A DNA stretch of 64,000 nucleotides. Source: Odoribacter splanchnicus DSM 20712 (GTDB lineage Bacteria > Bacteroidota > Bacteroidia > Bacteroidales > Marinifilaceae). Positions within the stretch are counted from its first letter, which is position 1. Each line of letters begins with the position of its first letter. A program made the position numbers and the translations under genes. Location: NCBI RefSeq assembly GCF_000190535.1, contig NC_015160.1, positions 3,410,001 to 3,474,000 on the forward strand, in the 5' to 3' direction. Shown here piece by piece: positions 27,479 to 34,663 of this stretch. The notes under the pieces were generated by a model. It was given only the letters and a program-made list of their open reading frames with translations. It did no database searches and was not told where the DNA came from.

Positions 27479-28687
27479 TTATTTATTAGGTTTTGCTGGT
27501 TGCGCAATTGTTTCATTCAAATGTTGTCCATCATTAGGCCTGACTTGAGTTACATCTAATGCAAGCTGATTATAATTAGCATCATCTCTAAATGTATAAT
27601 TATCTGAATCATAATATAATCTATTGTCGATAGTACTACACGCAGCGGCAGCAGAACTTGCATAACGTCCTGTATCCATATAGGTATAATAATACTGTTG
27701 TTGTGTTGTGTCATAACCTCTACCCGCAATAACAATCCAATGATCAGTTGCTCCTTCATTTCCATTTCTTCCTAAAGTATGATTCACTCCAACAATAATA
27801 GGACGATTAGCATCCAAATGCCGGTTTATGCAATTTATTGCATTATCATAAACCGTCTCATAACCCTGAGTATTATAATATTCCAGATTGCCATTTCTTT
27901 CAAACAATAGCTGATATACATTAGCAGAACTTCCGGTTGCAACACCATAATTAGCCATTATTGACCGGCATCCTGCCATACAATCCCCTGAAACATCATA
28001 TCCAACAAAATGATCCTGATTTGTCAGATCAATATCCGGTAAAATCGTTCCTTCTCCTGTATCGGGACTTGTTTCTCCACCACCACTTCCACCACCGCCG
28101 CCTCCCGGATTCGGTTTGGGATCAGGATCCGGGTATTCGTAACAAGTGCATTCCCACAATTTACGCTGACACCGGACACATCTGGTACAACTACAATACT
28201 TCTCTTTCTGACCACAATAAAAACACCGCGGACAAAAACAACCGTTTATCGCACCGCAATCCGGACAGGCAACAACGACAACCTCGTCGTTGCAACCATA
28301 ATGCGGACACTGGCCCTCGGGGTAACCGTGAGGACAGTAACCCGAACCGGCACCGCCACCTTCATCGAAAAGATAGGTGCCTGATCTGGTCTTCATCCCC
28401 TCCGCCAACCTGATCGTCGAATAATGATCATATTGCCCCTCTCCGGCATGTCCGGCTAATTCTGAATGCTTCATGACCAGCAAACGGCCTGATAAACAGC
28501 CGTCCGTATAACCGAAGGCTTTCACGAACTCACCTTCCAGCGTGGTGCAGAAAACCCGGCCGGTAAAATCACCGCCACCAAGATAGTGAAAAGTTTCCAA
28601 ACTTTTCCCGATATTTCCACGGGCATCGGAAGATGGTACCAAAGTGATCACAAATATAGCGGTCTCTCCGCTGCGTGTACCCCAAAA
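27479..28687 (-). pseudogene. Silent effector module with papain/C39-like peptidase domain (cassette 4)
   Basis: The open frame has no proper start: it emerges from the preceding hairpin and its first possible codon is an internal GTG at 28651. It contains the conserved module (ITLVPSSDARGN, the Cys-rich region with about 17 cysteines, then the linker PDPDPKPNPGGGGGG), almost identical in DNA to 31740-32290. The variable C-terminal domain starts near GTILPDIDL and looks like a C39/papain-type cysteine peptidase: SGDCMAGCRS (candidate Cys) and ATDHWIVIAGRGYD (candidate His) with a later YMDTG. Signal peptide and N-terminal lipoprotein part are missing, so it is probably expressed only after recombination with a complete head. 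The activity is inferred from motifs. Confidence 0.65.
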
Positions 28688-28690
28688 AAA

Positions 28691-28724
28691 AAAGTGCCAA
28701 AAGATTTTATTCTTCCGGCACTTT
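28691..28724 (-). terminator. Cassette hairpin 3 (end of cassette 3)
   Basis: AAAGTGCC/GGCACTTT stem with an 18-nt loop. On the minus strand it runs into ten consecutive T, the strongest terminator of the four copies. It separates the third partner gene from the headless fourth module. Confidence 0.75.
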
Positions 28725-28742
28725 TTAAAAAAACAGATTAAT

Positions 28743-29294
28743 CTATTTCAGATCTTTATAGTCTATTGGTAAAAAATACTTCATATTCTTTATAGAGCTA
28801 TCTGCTTTGCTTGGATTAAGTTTTAGAACTTTTTTCAAATTTTGCTCCAGCTGATAAAGGCGATCTGGGTCGAATTTGGTCATTACCGGATCATTGTTAC
28901 GGAATCTAAACGTGATCTCCAACGTATTACCTTGTTTATCTGCGACAATATCTAATTGAAGTAAATATGTAATTTTACTTTTCAGAATATCTATTTCTTC
29001 TTGAGTCAACGCTTCCTGAAATACACGAACCAGATCTTCAGTTTTAGTTGCAATAGTACCACCTAACCCGACATAATGTGGTACAACCGTTCCATCGTCA
29101 TAATACATGATAGTAGTAGTATCCACATTATTAACATTGTAGACTCTTACTACCAATTTATTCTCGAATGCACAATAATAACTGGCATTTTTACCTTTTA
29201 CAATAGCTCCGGGTACATAAAGTGTCTGGGCAAAAAGATCGGTTATGCCCAATAAAAATACGAATATTAACATTTTTGTTTTCATGGCTTTCAT
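28743..29294 (-). CDS. Exported partner protein of cassette 3 (paralogue of 29647 and 30552)
   Basis: A 183-residue protein with a signal peptide (MKTKMLIFVFLLGITDLFAQ). It is one of three close paralogues in tandem. All share YVPGxIVKGKNASYYC, NNVDTTT, LVRVFQxALTQEE and FDPDRLYQLEQNLKKxLKLNP. I do not recognise the family. Differences cluster in the middle (CAFENKLVVRVYNVNN here). It lies directly downstream of a deleted effector module, whose stop overlaps this ATG by 4 bp, so it is now an orphan partner. A role as immunity protein against the metallopeptidase module is inference. Confidence 0.65.
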   Translation of the reverse strand: MKAMKTKMLIFVFLLGITDLFAQTLYVPGAIVKGKNASYYCAFENKLVVRVYNVNNVDTTTIMYYDDGTVVPHYVGLGGTIATKTEDLVRVFQEALTQEEIDILKSKITYLLQLDIVADKQGNTLEITFRFRNNDPVMTKFDPDRLYQLEQNLKKVLKLNPSKADSSIKNMKYFLPIDYKDLK

Positions 29295-29593
29295 TTTTTA
29301 GCTTCACAATCCTTTGCCAGATTTTTGCTCGTATTCATATTCCTGGCAGAAGGGGATTCTTTAAAATTTTTATTAATCACCGCTTCCAAGATAGTGAAAA
29401 GTTTCCAAACTTTTCCCGATATTTCCACGGGCATCGGAAGATGGCACCAAAGTAATCACAAATATATCGGTCTCTCCACTACTACGGTAGGCTACTATCA
29501 GACGACGATGGATCAAGGTGCGTTCATGGACAAAATTGTCAAAAGACGGAAAGGTCCGTCCTAGAGTATCACGTCCCGGAGTACCCAAAAAAG
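29291..29593 (-). pseudogene. Deleted effector module remnant (cassette 3)
   Basis: The minus strand keeps part of the conserved head (FPSFDNFVHERTLIHRRL, then SGETDIFVITLVPSS and SLETFHYLG) and, directly after SG, the far C-terminal tail (INKNFKESPSARNMNTSKNL) found at the end of the intact protein at 31107. The Cys-rich region, glycine linker and peptidase domain are gone, and the junction shifts the frame. The head sequence differs from that of cassette 1 upstream of SGETD, so it derives from a different complete copy. The deletion junction is the same as in cassette 2. Confidence 0.75.
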
Positions 29594-29627
29594 AAAGTGC
29601 CAAAAGGTTTTAATCTTCCGGCACTTT
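29594..29627 (-). terminator. Cassette hairpin 2 (end of cassette 2)
   Basis: AAAGTGCC (29594-29601) with GGCACTTT (29620-29627); on the minus strand followed by CTTTTTTGGG. Same sequence as the other three cassette hairpins apart from the loop. Confidence 0.7.
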
Positions 29628-29646
29628 TGCAAAGAAACAGATTAAT

Positions 29647-30201
29647 CTATTTCAGATCTTTATAGCTTATTGGTAAAAAATACTTCATATTCCTTATTGA
29701 TGAACTATCATCTATAGCTGGATTAAGTTTTAGAATTTTTTTCAAATTTTGCTCCAACTGATAAAGGCGGTCAGGGTCGAATTTGGTCATTACCGGGTCA
29801 TTATTACGAAATTTAAACGTGATCTCCAACGTATTACCTTGTTTATCTGTGACAACATTCACTATAAGCAAATATCCAATTTTACCTTTCAGCATCTCTC
29901 TTTCTTCTTGAGTCAACGCTTCCTGAAACACACGAACCAGATCTTCAATTTTAGTTTCAATAGTACCGCCTAACCCGACATAATGTGGTACAACCGTACC
30001 ATCATCATAATACATGGTTGTAGTAGTATCCACATTATTAATATTGTTAACTTTTACTAATAATTTATTCTCAAATGAACAATAATAACTGGCATTTTTA
30101 CCTTTTACAATGGCTCCGGGTACATAAAGTGTTTGGGCAAAAAGATCGGTTATGCCCAATAAAAATACGAATATTAACATTTTTGTTTTCATGGCTTTCA
30201 T
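29647..30201 (-). CDS. Exported partner protein of cassette 2
   Basis: A 184-residue paralogue of the proteins at 28743 and 30552, with the same signal peptide and the same core motifs (GAIVKGKNASYYC, LTQEEREMLKGKIGYLLI, NDPVMTKFDPDRLYQLEQ). It has one extra residue near the C-terminus (IDDSSSIRNMKYFLPISYKDLK). It starts 3 bp after the tail of the deleted module of cassette 2. The family is not recognised. High identity among the three copies, DNA included, points to recent tandem duplication. Confidence 0.65.
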   Translation of the reverse strand: MKAMKTKMLIFVFLLGITDLFAQTLYVPGAIVKGKNASYYCSFENKLLVKVNNINNVDTTTTMYYDDGTVVPHYVGLGGTIETKIEDLVRVFQEALTQEEREMLKGKIGYLLIVNVVTDKQGNTLEITFKFRNNDPVMTKFDPDRLYQLEQNLKKILKLNPAIDDSSSIRNMKYFLPISYKDLK

Positions 30202-30204
30202 TTT

Positions 30205-30498
30205 TTATTCACAATCCTTTGCCAGATTTTTATTTGTATTCATATTCCTGGCAGAAGGGGATTCTTTGAAATCTTTATTAATCGCCGCTTCCAAGATAGT
30301 GAAAAGTTTCCAAACTTTTCCCGATATTTCCACGGGCATCGGAAGATGGTACCAAAGTGATCACAAATATATCGGTCTCTCCGCTGCGACGGCAGGCTAC
30401 TATCAGACGACGATGGATCAAGGTGTGTTCATGGACAAAATTGTCAAAAGACGGAAAGGTCCGTCCCAGAGTACCACGTCCCAGAATACCCAAAAAAG
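30205..30498 (-). pseudogene. Deleted effector module remnant (cassette 2)
   Basis: Same structure as the remnant at 29291-29593: a partial head (FPSFDNFVHEHTLIHRRL, SGETDIFVITLVPSS, SLETFHYLG) fused out of frame to the tail INKDFKESPSARNMNTNKNL. The shared junction shows that the deletion came first and the unit of about 904 bp (module remnant, partner, hairpin) was then duplicated in tandem. Confidence 0.75.
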
Positions 30499-30532
30499 AA
30501 AGTGCCAAAAGATTTTACTCTTCCGGCACTTT
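30499..30532 (-). terminator. Cassette hairpin 1 (end of cassette 1)
   Basis: AAAGTGCC (30499-30506) with GGCACTTT (30525-30532); on the minus strand followed by CTTTTTTGGG. It closes the only complete cassette. Confidence 0.75.
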
Positions 30533-30551
30533 TTTAAAGAAACAGATTAAT

Positions 30552-31103
30552 CTATTTCAGATCTTTATAGCTTATTGCTTGTATATATTTCATATTCTTT
30601 ATAGAGCTATCTGCTTTGCTTGGATTAAGTTTTAGAACTTTTTTCAAATTTTGTTCCAATTGATAAAGGCGGTCAGGGTCGAATTTGGTCATTACCGGAT
30701 CGTTGTTACGAAACTTAAAAGTAATCTCCTGGGCGTTACCTTGTTTATCTGTGACAATATTCAGTATAAGTAAATATCCAATTTTACCTTTCAGCATCTC
30801 TCTTTCTTCTTGAGTCAATGCTCCCTGAAATACACGAACCAGATCTTCATTTTTAGTTGCAATAGTACCACCCAACCCTTTATAACTCGGTAAAGCTGTC
30901 CCATCATCGTAATACATGGTTGTAGTAGTATCCACATTATTCACATTATTCACTTTAATAAGAATTTCATATTCAGTAGAACAATAGTAGCTTGCATTTT
31001 TACCCTTAACTATTGTCCCGGGTACATAAAGTGTCTGGGCAAAAAGATCGGTTATGCCCAATAAAAATACTAATATTAACATTTTTGTTTTCATGGCTTT
31101 CAT
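30552..31103 (-). CDS. Exported partner protein of the complete cassette 1 (candidate immunity)
   Basis: A 183-residue protein with a signal peptide (MKTKMLILVFLLGITDLFAQ), paralogous to 28743 and 29647 but the most different of the three in the central part (CSTEYEILIKVNNVNNVDTT, GTALPSYKGLGG, YIQAISYKDLK at the end). It starts 3 bp after the stop of the complete effector gene, so the two are almost certainly co-transcribed and probably translationally coupled. The pairing with a surface or periplasmic metallopeptidase lipoprotein and the export signal fit an extracytoplasmic inhibitor or immunity protein. No database family is claimed. Confidence 0.7.
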   Translation of the reverse strand: MKAMKTKMLILVFLLGITDLFAQTLYVPGTIVKGKNASYYCSTEYEILIKVNNVNNVDTTTTMYYDDGTALPSYKGLGGTIATKNEDLVRVFQGALTQEEREMLKGKIGYLLILNIVTDKQGNAQEITFKFRNNDPVMTKFDPDRLYQLEQNLKKVLKLNPSKADSSIKNMKYIQAISYKDLK

Positions 31104-31106
31104 TTT

Positions 31107-32708
31107 TTATTCACAAGTCTTTGCCAGATTTTTATTTGTATTCATATTCCTGGCAGAAGGGGATTCTTGGAAATCTTTATAAAAATCTATTTTTTTAAAA
31201 GCATTGATCGCCCTTTGATAGAAATCATTATAGGAGCCGGTATCTGTTATATTATATTTACTATCCATTGTATCAGATAACAGCATCATAATATTGAATA
31301 TGGCATCGGCTAAAGGTACTTTTTTTCTTACAGCATACCTATAAACAGCCAAATGTGCTTCAATTTCCAGATTCAATTTTGCATCTTCATTATTCGTCTG
31401 CAGACTGTGTAAAAGTTCATGGAACAATGTCCTTTCCAAATCTTGATCTGTCACCTCAGATTCATTAAAATCTTTTATTGTCATTCGATTTGTTCCCGGA
31501 TTATACAAGCCATTAGCTTTTATGTTCGGATCATGAACTATTGTTATGTTCTTGTCTTTCAATGCACCAATCATTTTTCCTCCCATACAGTCAGTATTCA
31601 TACTTGCTAAGGCATCCTCGACTTTTTTCCATTGTGCGCTACTCAGAGAGGACGCACTGTTAAAAATAGCCTTGGATAAAGTACCCATCGACGAAGAAGA
31701 ACCACCTCCAGGCGTCACTTCTCCGCCACCACCGCCTCCTCCCGGATTCGGATCAGGGTCGGGATCCGGGTATTCGTAACAGGTGCATTCCCACACTTTA
31801 TGCTGACACCGGACACATCTGGTACAACTACAATACTTCTCTTTCTGACCACAATAAAAACACCGCGGACAAAAACAACCGTTTATCGCACCGCAATCCG
31901 GACAGGCAACAACGACAACCTCATCGTTGCAACCATAATGCGGACACTGGCCCTCGGGGTAACCGTGAGGACAGTAACCCGAACCGGCACCGCCACCTTC
32001 ATCGAAAAGATAGGTGCCTGATCTGGTCTTCATCCCCTCCGCCAACCTGATCGTCGAATAATGATCATATTGCCCCTCTCCGGCATGTCCGGCTAATTCT
32101 GAATGCTTCATGACCAGCAAACGGCCTGATAAACAGCCGTCCGTATAACCGAAGGCTTTCACGAACTCACCTTCCAGCGTGGAGCAGAAAACCCGGCCGG
32201 TAAAATCACCGCCGCCAAGATAGCGAAAATTTTCCAAACTTTTCCCGATATTTCCACGGGCATCGGAAGATGGCACCAAAGTGATCACAAACATATCGGT
32301 CTCTCCGCTGCTACGACGGGCTATAACCAGACGACGGCGCGTAAAGGCCCGCTTCTGATAAAGCAATTTGCCCGACTTAATTACGCTCTCTACATACAAA
32401 CTGAAAGTATTCGACTGAAGAGGCACTTCAACCAAACGAACACCGCTATGCCCCGACTCTATCGCCTTATCCCACTCAGGAATCAATTCAACTGCAGGCA
32501 AGGCAGAGGATTTCGCCGCTATCCGATCTGTAAAGCGTAAGGGAGCCAGATCGGTGGCATTTTCTTCAAAATAATAACGGGCATCCCTTATTCCAAAATC
32601 TTTAAACTCAACCTCTCCCGTTGTCGGAGGTATTCGTTCCAGCTCATCGGAACAGGAAATAAAGAAGGATAAGAATATCCCGAAAATCAATAATTTTTTT
32701 CTTTTCAT
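31107..32708 (-). CDS. Effector-like lipoprotein with Cys-rich module and HELLH metallopeptidase domain (cassette 1)
   Basis: A 533-residue lipoprotein: signal peptide MKRKKLLIFGIFLSFFISC, a conserved head of about 230 residues (FRYLGGGDFTGRVFC, MKHSELAGHAGEGQYDHYST), a Cys-rich zinc-ribbon-like stretch at about 245-311 with paired CPDCG, CFCPRCFYCG, CSCTRCVRCQ, then a PDPDPDPNP plus polyglycine linker (about 314-340) and a variable C-terminal domain. That domain has HELLH at about 430-434 and a downstream glutamate cluster (LEIEAH, about 448-453), as in gluzincin-type zinc metallopeptidases. Head, linker and swappable tip, followed by a small exported partner, is the layout of polymorphic toxins; secretion route and target are not visible. 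An ATG six codons upstream (32726) is an alternative start. Confidence 0.75.
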   Translation of the reverse strand: MKRKKLLIFGIFLSFFISCSDELERIPPTTGEVEFKDFGIRDARYYFEENATDLAPLRFTDRIAAKSSALPAVELIPEWDKAIESGHSGVRLVEVPLQSNTFSLYVESVIKSGKLLYQKRAFTRRRLVIARRSSGETDMFVITLVPSSDARGNIGKSLENFRYLGGGDFTGRVFCSTLEGEFVKAFGYTDGCLSGRLLVMKHSELAGHAGEGQYDHYSTIRLAEGMKTRSGTYLFDEGGGAGSGYCPHGYPEGQCPHYGCNDEVVVVACPDCGAINGCFCPRCFYCGQKEKYCSCTRCVRCQHKVWECTCYEYPDPDPDPNPGGGGGGGEVTPGGGSSSSMGTLSKAIFNSASSLSSAQWKKVEDALASMNTDCMGGKMIGALKDKNITIVHDPNIKANGLYNPGTNRMTIKDFNESEVTDQDLERTLFHELLHSLQTNNEDAKLNLEIEAHLAVYRYAVRKKVPLADAIFNIMMLLSDTMDSKYNITDTGSYNDFYQRAINAFKKIDFYKDFQESPSARNMNTNKNLAKTCE

Positions 32709-32796
32709 AAATAATTTACATTTCATTCATTACTCACTTCATTCATTTTTTTTCTTTCATCAGCACCTCCTTTTTTTTAAATAAAACATACTCCAT

Positions 32797-34656
32797 TTAC
32801 CAAAAACAGATCTTACCATCCGTATAAGTAAAAATCCGTTCTTCCTTTCCGGTAGTCAAATCCCTTAACCATAGCAGGGCATTGGCAGGTATTTCACTGA
32901 ATTCCACCCACCTTTCAGTAGCCTCCTTTACTCCCAGCGAACACCATCCCGAGCCGTCATGATAATTCAATTCATACCAATGGCCAGGATATACACTATT
33001 GCCATCGTTACGTAATAAACACTCTATACCCGACAAGGAAACTTTTTTGCCCATATCCCATTGTAAAATGTAATTCCGATCTGAAAAGGCATAAGAAATC
33101 GGATTATCATCGAAAGCAGGGGAAGAAGCGGTGAATCCCGGAACATTTTGCAGGGGTTTTATACTTTCCCCTTTCGCGTTATATAATACACATTCACCTA
33201 CATAAAACGGCCTTCGGGAACATATTCTCCAGTATCGGTAGGATTGGGAAGAACCGGTTTTTATTTCAGCCCATTGCAATTCGGAGATATATTTAAACAC
33301 GCCGATACTGTCTTTCCGTCGGAAAGAGGGATCATTGGAAGCTTCCACCACCGAATTCAAAAACGGTCGGTTGGCCGACCTTAGCATGAGCCTTGAAGGA
33401 TACTTCCGTTTCAGTTTTAACGTGAGCAGGTGAGTGGTATCGGGTCGTAACAGCTGTACTTTTCCGGTCAAATCCAATAGAAAAGGATAAGAAACGGCAA
33501 CGGCATCCCCGTCCGGATAAATCAACGGCAAATATACAATACCACACCCGACATCTTTAAAAAGGAACCGTCCTTCCCGAAGTCCGGCATAAGCGACAGG
33601 TTCCCATTTCAAGTCATTGAATACACCCAAATACCCATAGGTAACGGATACCGGTTTGAGGGGTGTCACCGGGACATCTTTCACCCGGGTATAGCAGGAA
33701 GTCACGTCCCGGTAAAAAGGACTTCGGAAAAAAGGAGGAATGTATTCACTTTTACCGGTGTCCGGAGCAGGATTACGGGTAAAAGTCTGGCGATAAATCT
33801 TCCCCTGTTTATTAACCTCAAATGCGAGACGTTGTATACTGTTCATCTGTCTGTTATCTATCATCACCGACCAGCAATGTCTGTCGTTCCGGGTCGGGAA
33901 AGCCGGATTCAGGTCCAGAGCAACCGGACACAGCGTAAGTCTGGCCAACCAGCTTCTGAGCATAGCCAGGCTCACACATCCCGTCAGATTATAGTTGATA
34001 AGATTTCCCCGGTACAATACTTTTGCCTCCCGGGGCATCCGGCCATTAAAAATCTGAGACAACCCGATGCCTGTTGCCACTTCGTTGCCGATATCGTCAT
34101 AGTTCAGTAAATCGGCAATATCGGTGTGGAATATCGAATCCTGCAACCTGAAAAGTTGCTGGGGACGTTCGTGTCCAACCCGGTAGGGCAATACATACTC
34201 ACACAATTGACCGAACAGCAAGTTTTTTAACCAGGGTCTTTTTCGGATGGCACGAAAAGCCGAATCGATATAAGTAATCAGAAAATTACTATCCAATTGT
34301 TCGATATCTTCATACCGCACCAACCCTTCCGTTGCACCGGGTTGTTGAAAGAATGCTTCGTACAAAGTCGCTTTAAAAATGAAGCTTTGTCCACAGTAAA
34401 CCGAATCGATCCATTGTTTATAAACATCGAGGGCCTCTCCCTCATACCAGCCATGCCCCGGCATGTTAGCGATCAGATAGCAGGCAGCCCGGTATTTCAA
34501 CGAATCGGCAGGATGCAAAGAATAATGTTTTAATACCTGCTCCAGCTGCATCCTGTTTTTCCCGCTTTTACTCAATGCCTGTTCCAATGGTGAGTCGGAC
34601 GTACAGCTGATAAAAAAATAACTCCAGCACACAAAGAAAAAATAATATTTGCTCAT
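32797..34656 (-). CDS. Lipoprotein with transglutaminase-like core and C-terminal discoidin-like domain
   Basis: A 619-residue lipoprotein (lipobox FFISCTS near residue 18). An N-terminal helical part is followed by a transglutaminase/papain-like core with GCVSLAMLRSWLARL (candidate Cys) and NDRHCWSVMIDN (candidate His). The C-terminal 120 residues (YILQWDMGKKVSLSGIECL, HWYELNYHDGSGWCSLG) resemble a discoidin/F5-8C carbohydrate-binding fold. Similar Bacteroidota proteins are annotated as transglutaminase-domain proteins; whether it cleaves a glycan-peptide bond, crosslinks, or only binds is unknown. It sits upstream of cassette 1 on the same strand and 7 bp after the O-antigen-ligase-like gene. 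Confidence 0.65.
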   Translation of the reverse strand: MSKYYFFFVCWSYFFISCTSDSPLEQALSKSGKNRMQLEQVLKHYSLHPADSLKYRAACYLIANMPGHGWYEGEALDVYKQWIDSVYCGQSFIFKATLYEAFFQQPGATEGLVRYEDIEQLDSNFLITYIDSAFRAIRKRPWLKNLLFGQLCEYVLPYRVGHERPQQLFRLQDSIFHTDIADLLNYDDIGNEVATGIGLSQIFNGRMPREAKVLYRGNLINYNLTGCVSLAMLRSWLARLTLCPVALDLNPAFPTRNDRHCWSVMIDNRQMNSIQRLAFEVNKQGKIYRQTFTRNPAPDTGKSEYIPPFFRSPFYRDVTSCYTRVKDVPVTPLKPVSVTYGYLGVFNDLKWEPVAYAGLREGRFLFKDVGCGIVYLPLIYPDGDAVAVSYPFLLDLTGKVQLLRPDTTHLLTLKLKRKYPSRLMLRSANRPFLNSVVEASNDPSFRRKDSIGVFKYISELQWAEIKTGSSQSYRYWRICSRRPFYVGECVLYNAKGESIKPLQNVPGFTASSPAFDDNPISYAFSDRNYILQWDMGKKVSLSGIECLLRNDGNSVYPGHWYELNYHDGSGWCSLGVKEATERWVEFSEIPANALLWLRDLTTGKEERIFTYTDGKICFW

Positions 34657-34663
34657 ATATGTC

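Noticed and set aside
28649..28651. GTG at 28651 as a real start of the cysteine-peptidase module
   Set aside because: It is an internal valine codon of the conserved head (FVITLVP) and has no signal peptide or ribosome site; the module is headless.
29222..30635. Plus-strand frames of 77-132 codons across the cassettes
   Set aside because: They are antisense to the module remnants and partner genes and repeat with them.
31800..32021. Cys-rich stretch as a stand-alone DNA-binding zinc finger
   Set aside because: It is inside an exported lipoprotein, between a conserved head and a glycine linker, so a structural zinc-ribbon-like module is more likely.
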